64,000 nucleotides of DNA from Labilithrix luteola (GCF_001263205.1 NZ_CP012333.1:9529501-9593500); one strand, 5' to 3'; counted from the first letter of the stretch, positions 6,539 through 14,932 are shown. The notes: a model not told the origin generated them from the sequence alone. Translations and numbers: made by a program.

Positions 6539-7825
6539 TTGAGCATTCCCCTAGGACCGATCGTCATGGCCGTCGCCGCGGCCGCCGTCGGCTCGCTCTT
6601 CGCTTCTGCTGACGCGGCACTCACGACGTTGCCCGAGGCGCGGTTGCAGGCGCTCGTCGAGGAGCAAGATTCGGCCTTTGCTCGCTATTCGGCGGGTCGC
6701 GCTCGCGTCTTGTCGCGCTGGCTCGTGGCGCGCGTGCTCGCCATCAGCGGCGCGGCGGTTCTCATCGCCTGGGCCGTCAGCCAGGCCCTCGACCCCATCC
6801 CGTCGGCCGCGATCGCCGTCCTTTCGTCGGTCGTGACGTACGGCACGTTTGCCGAAGCCCTCGGCACGGTTGCCCGCCACCGTCCCGAAGCCGTTGGACG
6901 CCTCGCCCTACGGTTTCTTCGGCCGCTCGAGTGGGCCGTGATGCCCATCGCCGAGCCCCTCGCCGCCATCGGCTCGTTCATCGGGCGTCGTGTCCCCGAC
7001 CGCGCCGTCGTCGACGCGCGCCACACCGAGAACGAGGTGGAGTGGCTCGTCGCCAAGGGAGAAAAGGCGGGCGCGCTCGACAAAGAGCCGGCCACGATGA
7101 TCCGCAACGTTCTCGACTTCAAGAACCTGACGGCGAAGGAGGTCATGATCCCGCGGCGTCATATCGCAAGCATCGAGGCTTCCACGCCGCTCGCACAGGT
7201 TCTCGAGCACGTCATCAAAGACGGCCACTCGCGCTACCCGGTCTACCGCGAGACGCTCGACAACGTCGTCGGCCTTCTTTACGTGAAGGACCTCTTCGAA
7301 GTCGTCCGCACCGGCAAGCTCGCCGAAGGAAAGCTGGACGACCTCATTCGTAGGCCCGTTCTCTTCGTGGCCGAGTCGCAGCCTGCGCTGAGCGTCTTGC
7401 GCGAAATGCGCGGGCGGCGCCTCCACCTCGCCATCGTGAGCGACGAGTTCGGCGGAACCAGCGGCATCGTCACGCTCGAAGACATCATCGAAGAGATCGT
7501 CGGCGAGATTCGCGACGAGTACGACACCGAAGACGCTTCACCGATCCAGAAGCTCGCCGAAGGCCGTTTCGTGGCCGACGCGGCGATTCCGATCGGGGAT
7601 CTCGAGCTCCATCTCGGCAAGAAGCTGCCCGAAGACGGCGACTTCGAATCGCTCGGCGGCCTCATCGTCCACCGCGCCGGGCGTGTGCCCGAGGTCGGCG
7701 CAACGGTTTCGCTCGACGGCTACCAGCTCATCGTTCGCGAGGCGGACGAGACGCACGTGATGAAAGTCGAGATCGTCCGCGCCGAGCCGGATCTCGCGCC
7801 GCCCGCGGAGGCACCGGCCTCGTGA
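6539..7825 (+). CDS. CNNM/CorC-family membrane protein with CBS pair
   Basis: 428 residues. The N-terminal part is hydrophobic (IVMAVAAAAVGSLFASADAA, then VARVLAISGAAVLIAWAVSQ and following segments) and forms the DUF21/CNNM transmembrane domain. Then comes ARHTENEVEWLVAKGEKAGA, a tandem CBS pair (KEVMIPRRHIASIEASTPLA to GTSGIVTLEDIIEEIVGEI), and the C-terminal CorC/HlyC domain (FVADAAIPIGDLELHLGKKL, FESLGGLIVHRAGRVPEVGA). Family members are linked to Mg2+/Co2+ transport or resistance; several are misnamed hemolysins. TTG 6539 has AAGGAG 10 bases upstream and keeps the first membrane segment whole; ATG 6566 is the alternative. It is coupled to the next gene by a GTGA overlap. Confidence 0.85.
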   Translation: MSIPLGPIVMAVAAAAVGSLFASADAALTTLPEARLQALVEEQDSAFARYSAGRARVLSRWLVARVLAISGAAVLIAWAVSQALDPIPSAAIAVLSSVVTYGTFAEALGTVARHRPEAVGRLALRFLRPLEWAVMPIAEPLAAIGSFIGRRVPDRAVVDARHTENEVEWLVAKGEKAGALDKEPATMIRNVLDFKNLTAKEVMIPRRHIASIEASTPLAQVLEHVIKDGHSRYPVYRETLDNVVGLLYVKDLFEVVRTGKLAEGKLDDLIRRPVLFVAESQPALSVLREMRGRRLHLAIVSDEFGGTSGIVTLEDIIEEIVGEIRDEYDTEDASPIQKLAEGRFVADAAIPIGDLELHLGKKLPEDGDFESLGGLIVHRAGRVPEVGATVSLDGYQLIVREADETHVMKVEIVRAEPDLAPPAEAPAS

Positions 7826-8259
7826 GCACCAGCTCCTCGCGCATGCCCGTTCGAGCGGAGAGCTTGCCGTCTCCTCCGACCGCGTTTCGCCTCGTTGGTC
7901 CGGCCGCGAAGAACGTTCGCGATCGGGTGGCGCCCTTTCGCCGAACCTTTCGCGACGACGGCGATGCGTACGCCGTCGCACTCGGAACAGACGACGCTCT
8001 GGACCTCACCACGGTCGCCCGCGCCCTGCCCGACGTCACGAGCGTCGAAAGCGGCGCCCTCGTCGTTCTTCTTCCGCAGATCGTCCCGCCGCCCTCGCTG
8101 GCGGTCCGTGTGCTCGTCGCGCTGGGCCGCGGACGCACGGTGTCGCGCGCGCTTCGTTGCAGCGCGCTGCTCGCCAAGGGCTACACGCGAATCGGCGCAG
8201 GCATCGATCCCGATACCCGCGCCGATCTGGTTTGGGGCTACGCCCCGACTCGCTCCTGA
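7822..8259 (+). CDS. Hypothetical protein coupled to the CorC-like gene
   Basis: 145 residues starting at a GTG that overlaps the upstream stop (GTGA). No family was recognised. After a 20-residue Ser/Pro-rich start comes a compact alternating region (FRDDGDAYAVALGTDDALDL, LPDVTSVESGALVVLLPQIV), followed by a helical segment with several Arg (ALGRGRTVSRALRCSALLAK). There is no signal peptide or membrane segment. Translational coupling suggests that it works with the CNNM/CorC protein, but no role can be assigned. Confidence 0.6.
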   Translation: MSTSSSRMPVRAESLPSPPTAFRLVGPAAKNVRDRVAPFRRTFRDDGDAYAVALGTDDALDLTTVARALPDVTSVESGALVVLLPQIVPPPSLAVRVLVALGRGRTVSRALRCSALLAKGYTRIGAGIDPDTRADLVWGYAPTRS

Positions 8260-8274
8260 GAGCGCCTGGATGCG

Positions 8275-8306
8275 AGCCTGATCCTCGCCGAAACGAGGAC
8301 CAGGCT
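8275..8306. terminator. Hairpin between convergent genes
   Basis: A 13-bp stem with one mismatch: AGCCTGATCCTCG pairs with CGAGGACCAGGCT around a 6-base loop. It lies between the stops of the plus-strand gene (8259) and the minus-strand gene (8314). There is no strong T tract on either side, so it may be a bidirectional pause or termination element. Confidence 0.5.
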
Positions 8307-8313
8307 GGCTTCG

Positions 8314-9531
8314 CTATTGGACCTTGTTGAGGCCGGTGACGAGCTTGTCGGCGCGCTCGAGCAGACCGGCCTTCGCCTGCGGATCGTCGGCGCCCGAGGC
8401 TTCGCCACGGATGTCGTTGATGAGGCGGGTCAGCTGCGTGCCGAGCTGCGCGATCTGGCCGGACGTCTCGCTCGGGCAAGCCGCTTCGACCGACTTCGGG
8501 ACGACGTAGATCGCCGCGGGCTTGTCGAGGTTGCCGCTCGCGTACTTCGGCGCGGAGACGTTGCTCTTGGTGAGCGGGTTCGTCGCCGTGAACTCGGCCG
8601 GCAGGGTCACCTGCTGCGGGTTCGGGACTTCGATCGGCTTCGTGAGCGGAGCGAGGACGGCGTAGACGTTGCCCGCCGGATCCTTCGGGCCGCCGAGCAG
8701 CACGACGTGGTTGATGTTCTGCTTCTGGCCGGCCGAGAGCTGCTCGGTGATCGGCTTCTGGAGCTTGGTGAGCAAGCTCGAGACGGCGCTCTTGCGGTCG
8801 TTGACCGACTGAACCGAGGTGATGAACTCGATGAGGCCCGACGTCGTGTCCTGCGAGAAGCCGCTGAAACGGACGCCCGCGAGCTTCGTGCCGTCGAAGT
8901 CGATGTTGATGCCGCCAAGCTCCTTGACGAGCGCATCGGGGTACTTGCGGTCCTTCAGGAGGCTGTTGCGCCCCGCCTCGACCTTGTCGGCGAGCTCCTT
9001 GAGCTGCTCGCGCGACTTGGTGACGTCCGCCGAGAGCGACTTCGCGTCGGTGACGGCGCGCTGGCGACCCTTGCTGGTCTCGCTGGCGCCGCCGGCGATG
9101 TAGCCGATGACTCCGAGGACGACCGCCGCGACGAGACCCCCCATCACGCCCTGCTTGAGAGCACCCTTGCGTGCCTGCTGGAGCGAGGCCTCGTCGACCT
9201 CGATGCGCTGCGGCTGCGGGGGCGCGGCAGGAGCCGGAGCTCGGTACGGCCCTGCAACCGCTGCGGCGAGCGGGTTCGACGGGTCAAGCGCCGTTCCGCT
9301 CGGAGCGGCATTTCCGAATGCCGGCGGCGGACCGACGGGAGTGCCCGGCGGAACAGGGACGCCCGTACGAGGCGCAGGAGAGGCGGCCCCGCCAACTGCA
9401 CTCGCAGAGGGCGCAGCAACCGGCGCGGGAATCGCATCCGGTGCAGGCGTCGGAACGGGCACGGCGGCAGTGTTGCCACCGGCTTTCCCAAGACGGGCCT
9501 TCAGATCGATCTTCGGCTTCTTTTCTTCGGC
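8314..9531 (-). CDS. Pro/Ala-rich single-pass membrane protein
   Basis: 405 residues starting at MAEEKKPKIDLKARLGKAG, with GAGG 9 bases upstream. Residues 20-125 are Pro/Ala-rich and probably disordered. A single membrane segment follows (GVMGGLVAAVVLGVIGYIAG), then a coiled-coil-like stretch (VTDAKSLSADVTKSREQLKE) and a C-terminal domain of about 200 residues with KELGGINIDFDGTKLAGVRF and HVVLLGGPKDPAGNVYAVLA. An in-out topology with the C-domain in the periplasm is likely. The KxxIDLKARLG N-terminus followed by a Pro-rich linker is common in Myxococcota membrane proteins of unknown function. No enzyme motif was seen. Confidence 0.7.
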   Translation of the reverse strand, partial: AEEKKPKIDLKARLGKAGGNTAAVPVPTPAPDAIPAPVAAPSASAVGGAASPAPRTGVPVPPGTPVGPPPAFGNAAPSGTALDPSNPLAAAVAGPYRAPAPAAPPQPQRIEVDEASLQQARKGALKQGVMGGLVAAVVLGVIGYIAGGASETSKGRQRAVTDAKSLSADVTKSREQLKELADKVEAGRNSLLKDRKYPDALVKELGGINIDFDGTKLAGVRFSGFSQDTTSGLIEFITSVQSVNDRKSAVSSLLTKLQKPITEQLSAGQKQNINHVVLLGGPKDPAGNVYAVLAPLTKPIEVPNPQQVTLPAEFTATNPLTKSNVSAPKYASGNLDKPAAIYVVPKSVEAACPSETSGQIAQLGTQLTRLINDIRGEASGADDPQAKAGLLERADKLVTGLNKVQ

Positions 9532-9724
9532 CATCGAGTCCCTCGATGCAGACACGTTCGCGAAGTGCGGCGTTCGGCGAGAGTTCGGGAGAGTTGTGAA
9601 GAGGGTTACGGAAGGTCCGGCGGCGGGTCCCCGTCCTCGTGGTCTCCGTCGGTTCTCAGTGAGAGAGCAGATAGAGAAACAGGAAGAGACGTTGGGGAGG
9701 ACCGCGTTAAGGTCCGCGCGGGAA

Positions 9725-9753
9725 CTATTACCGCGGGAGCAAAGTCCGCGTCA
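9725..9753 (-). promoter_or_regulatory. Possible sigma-70-type promoter
   Basis: On the minus strand, TGACGC is followed after 17 bp by TAATAG, facing the membrane-protein gene that starts at 9531. The -35 half is weak and the leader would be nearly 200 bases, so this is only a candidate. Confidence 0.25.
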
Positions 9754-9894
9754 CGTTATTGATTTGTCGAGGTTCACGCAACAAGGTGCGACCGGTCGCG
9801 CTGACGATGAGACCTCTGCCCCGCAGCAGCGCCTCCGGCCCGTGGAATAGGACGCTTTCAGGCCGCGAGTCCTTGGCCCGAGTTCCTGGCTAAT

Positions 9895-9908
9895 CGTAAG
9901 CACTTACG
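9895..9908. promoter_or_regulatory. CGTAAG-CA-CTTACG palindrome
   Basis: A 6-bp perfect inverted repeat with a 2-bp centre, ending 6 bp before the ATG of the lipoprotein gene at 9915. The position over the ribosome binding region fits an operator or a small RNA hairpin masking the start. No T tract follows. Confidence 0.35.
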
Positions 9909-9914
9909 CACACA

Positions 9915-10493
9915 ATGACCGACCCTATGCCCCGCGCAAACCAGGCCTTCCGCCGCGCTCGCCGCGCCCTTCGGATCATCCGGAACGGTATCGCGACGGG
10001 GCTCGTGTTCCTTTATGGAGCGGGATGCTCGAAGTCGGATTCGAGCGGCCCGCGGGACGCGGGTGAGGCCCAACACCCTCAACCTGAGGACGCACGGGCG
10101 ACCGACGAGAAGGCGCTCGAAGCGCTCGTCCTCCTCGACGTTCGAGCGTCCAAGGCGATGCGCGAAGCCGACGCCGCGGCGCACGCCGGGGAGCTGGAGA
10201 AGGCGCTCGACATCGTGTCGAAGCGCGCGCGACCGGCGATCGAGGAAGGACTACGCACCGGCGAGGCGGTCACGACGAAGACGCGGTGGGGGCAAGCGAA
10301 GCGCGAGGAGCTCCTTGGCATCCTTCGCGACCGCAAAGCCGAGATGCCTCGTTACGAAGAGGCGGTGCGCGGCAACGACCCGGAGAAGATGCTCGCGTCG
10401 GTCGAAGCTCAAGCGGCGATCGAGCGACGAGCTCTGCGGGCGGTGGGCGAGTTCGGATCGTTTCGCGCCCCCTCGGCGCCTTCTTCTCGCTGA
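9915..10493 (+). CDS. Hypothetical lipoprotein
   Basis: 192 residues. Arg-rich N-region, hydrophobic core GIATGLVFLYGAGC with a lipobox Cys at about residue 38, then a Ser/Asp linker. The mature protein is almost entirely helical and charged (EKALEALVLLDVRASKAMRE, GELEKALDIVSKRARPAIEE), resembling a small helical-bundle or TPR-like periplasmic domain. No family was recognised. It stands alone between an intergenic region and trpG. A hairpin follows its stop. Confidence 0.65.
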   Translation: MTDPMPRANQAFRRARRALRIIRNGIATGLVFLYGAGCSKSDSSGPRDAGEAQHPQPEDARATDEKALEALVLLDVRASKAMREADAAAHAGELEKALDIVSKRARPAIEEGLRTGEAVTTKTRWGQAKREELLGILRDRKAEMPRYEEAVRGNDPEKMLASVEAQAAIERRALRAVGEFGSFRAPSAPSSR

Positions 10494-10500
10494 GTTCGAA

Positions 10501-10520
10501 GCGGTCGCGTGATCGACCGC
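10501..10520. terminator. Hairpin after the lipoprotein gene
   Basis: GCGGTCG and CGACCGC form a perfect 7-bp stem with a 6-base loop, 8 bp after the upstream stop. No T run follows, so it may be a weak terminator or an element of the trp leader. A second pair of arms (CGGATC at 10544 and GATCCG at 10564) follows before trpG. Confidence 0.35.
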
Positions 10521-10586
10521 GAGTGGACTGGAGCATGCATTCTCGGATCCGCAGGCGTGCCGCGATCCGGTAAACTTCGTGCCCGT

Positions 10587-11165
10587 ATGCGCGTGCTCGT
10601 CATCGACAACTACGACTCCTTCACCTTCAACCTCGTCCAGTATCTGGGTGAGCTCGGGGTGGCCACGCGCGTCGTGAAGAACGATGCGATCGATGTCGCG
10701 GGAATCGAGAAAGAGCGCCCCGATGGCGTGCTCGTTTCGCCGGGACCGTGCACCCCGAACGAGGCGGGCGTCTCTCTCTTGGCCGTCGCGAGCAGCTCGG
10801 CTCCGGTGCTCGGCGTCTGCCTCGGTCATCAATCGATCGGCCAGGCCTTCGGAGGAAAAGTCATCCGTGCCGAACGCCTCATGCACGGGCGAACCTCTCC
10901 GATTCTCCACGAGGGCAAGGGCGTCTTCGCCAACCTCCCCTCGCCCTTCGAGGCCACGCGCTACCACTCGCTCATCGTCGAGCGCGCCACGCTCCCCGAG
11001 TGCCTCGAGATCACGGCGTGGACGGCCGAGGGCGAGATCATGGGGCTGCGCCACAAGACGCGCGCCGTCGAAGGCGTGCAATTCCACCCCGAGAGCATTC
11101 TCACCAGCCACGGCAAGGAGCTCCTCGCCAACTGGGTCCGATCCCTCGATCGAAAGGCCGCATGA
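10587..11165 (+). CDS. trpG: Anthranilate/aminodeoxychorismate synthase glutaminase subunit
   Basis: 192 residues of the class I glutamine amidotransferase fold. The N-terminus MRVLVIDNYDSFTFNLVQYL is diagnostic for TrpG/PabA. The oxyanion loop VSPGPCTPNEAG, the nucleophile in GVCLGHQ and the His/Glu pair in GVQFHPES are all intact. It supplies ammonia to TrpE (or PabB), whose gene is not in the window. The gene is coupled to trpD by an ATGA overlap, which favours the tryptophan role; dual use in folate synthesis is possible. ATG 10587 matches the family start. Confidence 0.95.
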   Translation: MRVLVIDNYDSFTFNLVQYLGELGVATRVVKNDAIDVAGIEKERPDGVLVSPGPCTPNEAGVSLLAVASSSAPVLGVCLGHQSIGQAFGGKVIRAERLMHGRTSPILHEGKGVFANLPSPFEATRYHSLIVERATLPECLEITAWTAEGEIMGLRHKTRAVEGVQFHPESILTSHGKELLANWVRSLDRKAA

Positions 11166-12220
11166 GCGACCCCGCGACAATGACGTTCCGTGAAGCGTTC
11201 GATCGGATCGAAGCGAACACGCTCGATCCCGAGTCGGTGCGCGCTGCCTTCGTCGCGATTCTCGAGGGAACGTGGACGCCCGTGCAGATCGGAGCGTTCG
11301 CCGCGGCGCTTCGTCTTCGCGGAGAAACGGACGAGGCGCTCTTCGCGGGCGCCCAGGCGTTGCGGAACGTGATGAGCGCGGTCGATCACGATCTCGAAGA
11401 GGTCGTCGATACGTGCGGAACGGGCGGCGACGGCGCGCACACGCTCAACGTCTCGACGGCGGCGGCGATCGTCGTCGCGGCGACGGGGGCTCATGTCGCC
11501 AAACACGGCAACCGGTCGGTCTCGAGCCGCTCTGGAAGTGCGGACGTCGTCGAGGCGCTCGGCATTCCGCTCGACCTGCCGGCAGGCGCCCAGCTCGGCG
11601 TGCTTCGCGAGGCGCGCATCACGTTCCTTCTCGCGCCCGCGCACCACCCTGCCCTCCGCCATGCCGCCTCGGCGAGGCGCGAGCTCGGTGTCCGCACCAT
11701 CTTCAATGCGCTCGGGCCGCTCGTGAACCCTGCGCGAGCCACCCATCAGCTCGTGGGGGTCTACGAGGATCGGTTACGCCCGGTCATGGCGCGCGCACTC
11801 GCGCGACTCGGCGTCAAGCGCGCGTGGGTCGTGCGGAGCGAAGACGGTCTCGACGAGATCAGCCCTGCGGCGCCCACGAAAATCAGTGCACTCGAGGACG
11901 GCGAGGTCATCGAACGCGTGGTTCGCCCCGAAGACTTCGGTATTGCGCCACGCGCGCTCGAAGCGATTCGCGGCGGCGACTCGAGCGAGAATGCCGAAGC
12001 GATCGTGCGGCTCTTCGAGTCCCAAGGACATCCCGCGCGCGACGCCATCGTTCTCAATGCCGCCGCTGCGCTCGCACTCATTCGGTCTTCGAGCCTCCGC
12101 GCGTGCGCAGAAGAGGCGGCGAGCATGATCGACAGCGGCAGAGCGCGCGAAACGCTCGAGATCTGGCGCGTCGCTGCACGGAACGCGCGAGACGAGCGAA
12201 ACCCGACGGGGGCGCCGTGA
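11162..12220 (+). CDS. trpD: Anthranilate phosphoribosyltransferase
   Basis: 352 residues, normal length. Catalyses phosphoribosyl transfer from PRPP to anthranilate. Visible motifs are DTCGTGGDGAHTLNVST (PRPP loop), VAKHGNRSVSSRSGSADVVE (anthranilate and ribose binding), RRELGVRTIFNALGPLVNP and GLDEISPAAPT. All catalytic glycines are present. It starts inside the trpG stop (ATGA) and ends in a GTGA overlap with trpC, so trpG-trpD-trpC is one translationally coupled operon. Confidence 0.96.
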   Translation: MSDPATMTFREAFDRIEANTLDPESVRAAFVAILEGTWTPVQIGAFAAALRLRGETDEALFAGAQALRNVMSAVDHDLEEVVDTCGTGGDGAHTLNVSTAAAIVVAATGAHVAKHGNRSVSSRSGSADVVEALGIPLDLPAGAQLGVLREARITFLLAPAHHPALRHAASARRELGVRTIFNALGPLVNPARATHQLVGVYEDRLRPVMARALARLGVKRAWVVRSEDGLDEISPAAPTKISALEDGEVIERVVRPEDFGIAPRALEAIRGGDSSENAEAIVRLFESQGHPARDAIVLNAAAALALIRSSSLRACAEEAASMIDSGRARETLEIWRVAARNARDERNPTGAP

Positions 12221-13035
12221 GCGGCGTGCTCGGCAAGATCGTCGCGTCGAAGGAGGCCGAGGTCGCCGAGCTTCGTCACCAGCCTCGGTCGCGCGGGACG
12301 AGCGGGGCGCCCGCCACGCGCCGGCCGATCGACGTCGTCGCTGCCCTCAGGCGTCCGGTTGGGGCGCCGCTCCGCCTCATCACCGAGCACAAGCGTCGGA
12401 GCCCCAGCGCGGGTGCGCTTTCGACGGTGCTTTCGCCTGCGGACCGCGGCCTCGCCTACGCGAGGAACGGCGCGTCGATGATCAGCGTGCTCTGCGATGC
12501 CCCGTTCTTCGACGGCTCGTGGGAGCACCTGGCTACCATCCGCCGCGCCCTCGACGACGCAGGCCTGCCCGTCCCTCTCCTCGCCAAAGAGTTCGTGATC
12601 GACCAGGTCCAGCTCGAGGTGGCACGCGAAAAGGGCGCCGATGCCGTCCTGCTCATCGCGAGGATCGTCGATGCACGGAAGCTCGCGGAGCTCGTCGCCG
12701 CATCGCGGGCGGTCGGCCTCGAGCCGCTCGTCGAGGTCGTCAGCGACGAGGAGCTCGCTGCTGCGCTGGCAGCGTCGGCGACGGTCATCGGCGTCAATGC
12801 GCGCGATCTCGACACGCTCGTCATGGACGTCGAGCGCGCGGCCCGACTCCTCGCCGCGATTCCGCCCTCGTGCGTGGCAGCTCACCTTTCGGGGCTGAAG
12901 TCGCCGGACGACGTCGCTCGCGTGGCCACGTCGGGGGTCGACGCGGCGCTCATGGGCGAGGCGCTCATGCGCGAAGACGACCCGGCAAACCTGCTGACGG
13001 CGATGGTCCGGCGCGCGAATTCGCCCAAGGCCTGA
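12217..13035 (+). CDS. trpC: Indole-3-glycerol-phosphate synthase
   Basis: 272-residue TIM barrel starting at a GTG overlapping the trpD stop. It closes the indole ring of CdRP. Key elements are ITEHKRRSPSAG (catalytic Glu/Lys strand), ISVLCDAPFFDGSWEHL, LLAKEFVID, ADAVLLIARIV, LEPLVEV, GVNARDLDTL and the C-terminal phosphate strand GVDAALMGEALM. Two positions deviate from the usual consensus: NARDL instead of NNRDL, and SGLKSPDD instead of SGI. Neither removes a catalytic residue that I can identify. Function is secure from context and motifs. Confidence 0.94.
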   Translation: MSGVLGKIVASKEAEVAELRHQPRSRGTSGAPATRRPIDVVAALRRPVGAPLRLITEHKRRSPSAGALSTVLSPADRGLAYARNGASMISVLCDAPFFDGSWEHLATIRRALDDAGLPVPLLAKEFVIDQVQLEVAREKGADAVLLIARIVDARKLAELVAASRAVGLEPLVEVVSDEELAAALAASATVIGVNARDLDTLVMDVERAARLLAAIPPSCVAAHLSGLKSPDDVARVATSGVDAALMGEALMREDDPANLLTAMVRRANSPKA

Positions 13036-13042
13036 CGCAAAT

Positions 13043-13071
13043 CTGACAGCGCGCTCCTTCGCGGCTATCTT
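13043..13071 (+). promoter_or_regulatory. sigma-70-type promoter for the xerD gene
   Basis: CTGACA, exactly 17 bp, then TATCTT: a good match to the housekeeping consensus. The -10 ends at 13071 and the recombinase GTG is at 13078, so transcription should begin at or within a base or two of the start codon. Confidence 0.5.
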
Positions 13072-13077
13072 GAAGGC

Positions 13078-13971
13078 GTGGACCTTCACGGGTGGATCGA
13101 CACGTATCTCGACCACCTGCGCGTCGAGCGCGCGCTCGCGAAGAACACGCTCGAAGCGTACTCGCGCGACCTCGGCGACCTGGTCAAACACCTCGACGAT
13201 GCCGCCGTCGACGACGTGAGGCGCATCGAGTCGACCCACATGCTCGAGTTCCTCGTGAAGAGCGCCGAGCGTGGTTTGTCGGCCCGATCGAGCTCCCGGC
13301 AGCTCTCGGCGATCCGCGGGTTCTTCAAGTTCCTCGTGCGCGAGCGCGCCGTCGAGACCGACCCGACCGAGCTGGTCGACCGTCCGAAGCTCGCACGCAA
13401 GCTGCCTCGCACGCTCTCGTACGAGGAGGTCGAGCGCTTGCTGGCCGCTCCACCGAGCGATACGGCGCGGGGCATTCGCGACAGCGCGATGATCCACCTG
13501 ATGTACGCCTCCGGGCTTCGTGTCTCGGAGCTCTGCACGCTCAAGCTCGGCGAGCTCGATCGGAAGGTCGGTACCGTCTCTCCGCTCGGCAAGGGAACGA
13601 AGCGGCGCATCATTCCCGTCGGCCAGGTCGCGCTCGAGCGGCTCGACATCTACATCGACCTCGTGCGCGTCCACGCGAAGGGCGCAGCGACCGAGCCCCA
13701 CCTCTTCCTGTCGCCGCGCGGGAAACGCTTCACACGGCAGGGCTTCTGGAAGCTCCTCAAGGCTTACGCCAAAGGTTGCGGTATCCGCACCCCGATCTCG
13801 CCCCACAAGCTCCGGCACTCCTTCGCGACCCACCTGCTTCGCGGTGGCGCCGACCTCCGCGCCGTGCAGGCCATGCTCGGCCACGCTGATTTGGGGACCA
13901 CCGAAATCTACACGCGCGTGGCGGTCGACCACATCCGCACGGCCTACGATCGCGCGCACCCGCGTGCCTGA
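13078..13971 (+). CDS. xerD: Tyrosine recombinase, XerD/XerC type
   Basis: 297 residues, the standard Xer length. The N-terminal SAM-like core-binding domain (DTYLDHLRVERALAKNTLEA) is followed by the catalytic domain with the full set: Arg in ASGLRVSELC, Lys in GKGTKRRIIP, HKLRHSFATHLL (HxxR), a second His in MLGHADLGTT and the nucleophilic Tyr in TEIYTRV. It would resolve chromosome dimers at dif. There are no phage or integron genes around it and the sequence is close to chromosomal Xer proteins, so it is a housekeeping enzyme, not an integrase. XerC versus XerD cannot be settled without alignment. A promoter lies directly upstream. Confidence 0.9.
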   Translation: MDLHGWIDTYLDHLRVERALAKNTLEAYSRDLGDLVKHLDDAAVDDVRRIESTHMLEFLVKSAERGLSARSSSRQLSAIRGFFKFLVRERAVETDPTELVDRPKLARKLPRTLSYEEVERLLAAPPSDTARGIRDSAMIHLMYASGLRVSELCTLKLGELDRKVGTVSPLGKGTKRRIIPVGQVALERLDIYIDLVRVHAKGAATEPHLFLSPRGKRFTRQGFWKLLKAYAKGCGIRTPISPHKLRHSFATHLLRGGADLRAVQAMLGHADLGTTEIYTRVAVDHIRTAYDRAHPRA

Positions 13972-14017
13972 CGTGTCAGCGGGCCGCCTCATGGTGTACT
14001 GTTCGCAGCAAGCACCG

Positions 14018-14839
14018 ATGTCCGTGCCGTTTTCGGTGATCGAGCCGACCGACGAAGAAACGCCGCTGACCGTCGAGATCCCCCACGCGGGGCTCGGTGT
14101 GGACGGCCCCTCGCTCTCCTACCTCGCGGCTCCCGCACGGTCGATTGGACGCGACGCGGACCTCTACGTGGACGAGCTCTATGCCGACGTGCCCTCGCGG
14201 GGCGCCACGCTGATCGTCGCCCACGCCTCACGCTACGTCGTCGATCTCAACCGCAGCGAGAAGGACATCGACAGCGAGTCGGTCGAGGGCGCGCCCGCCA
14301 CCGCCCGCGCCACGCGCGGCATCGTGTGGCGGCTGACGAGCGATGGAGTTCGCGTTCTCGAGCGCCCCCTTCCCCGCGCCGAGCTCGAGCGCCGACTAGA
14401 CACCTACTACCGGCCCTACCACCGGACGCTCGCCGAGATCATCGAGCGAAAGCGCGCTCGTTTCGGTTTCGCGATCGTGCTCGCTGCGCACTCGATGCCG
14501 AGCGTCGGTCGTCAGAGCCACGGCGACAACCACCACGTTCGCGCGGACGTCGTCCCTGGAACGCGCGGACGTACGAGCGCCGCGCGAAGCTTCATCGAAG
14601 CGGTGGATCGCCATGCGCGCGCCGCGAAGCTCTCGGTCGTGCACGACGACCCCTACCAAGGGGGCTTCACCACCGCGCACTACGGCCGGCCAGATCTCCA
14701 TGTCCACGTGGTTCAGGTCGAGCTCGCCCGCCGCCTCTACATGGATGAGGCTGCCCTCGCGAAGAACGGCGGGTTCGAGCGGACGCGCGCCTGGTGCGCC
14801 GAGCTCGCCGCAACACTCGGGCGAACGCGCCCGTTTTGA
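14018..14839 (+). CDS. N-formylglutamate amidohydrolase-like protein
   Basis: 273 residues. The family pattern is visible: VEIPHAGLGVD near the start, then DLYVDELYADVPSRGATLIV, SRYVVDLNRSE (the VDLNR box), YYRPYHRTLAEIIERKRARFG, VLAAHSMPSVG with a metal-binding His, and YQGGFTTAHYGRPDLHVHVV. These resemble HutG-type deformylases acting on N-formylglutamate or similar N-substituted amino acids. No other histidine-utilisation gene is nearby, so the substrate is open. ATG 14018 is chosen as the family-typical start; ATG 13991 is also in frame. A separate short transcript is likely. Confidence 0.82.
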   Translation: MSVPFSVIEPTDEETPLTVEIPHAGLGVDGPSLSYLAAPARSIGRDADLYVDELYADVPSRGATLIVAHASRYVVDLNRSEKDIDSESVEGAPATARATRGIVWRLTSDGVRVLERPLPRAELERRLDTYYRPYHRTLAEIIERKRARFGFAIVLAAHSMPSVGRQSHGDNHHVRADVVPGTRGRTSAARSFIEAVDRHARAAKLSVVHDDPYQGGFTTAHYGRPDLHVHVVQVELARRLYMDEAALAKNGGFERTRAWCAELAATLGRTRPF

Positions 14840-14932
14840 GGTAGTAAGAGCGCCGACTTAGGGCCGATTCGTGCATCGGAGGCCCGCTCCGGCGAAACGC
14901 TGGAAAAATGCGTAGTGCTGCACGAGCTGCGC

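Larger units (their letters stand above)
9532..9914. other. 383-bp intergenic region between divergent genes
   Basis: Holds the promoters for the minus-strand membrane protein and the plus-strand lipoprotein. A possible minus-strand promoter lies at 9725-9753 and a CGTAAG palindrome at 9895-9908. CCGCG/CGCGG elements flank the promoter candidate. No credible coding frame, and no structured RNA that I recognise. Confidence 0.45.

Noticed and set aside
13078..13971. Phage or integron integrase
   Set aside because: Length, motifs and lack of att-like repeats or phage genes fit a chromosomal Xer recombinase.
11761..13992. 743-codon minus-strand open frame over trpD, trpC and xerD
   Set aside because: All three plus-strand genes have intact catalytic motifs; the antisense frame is a composition effect.
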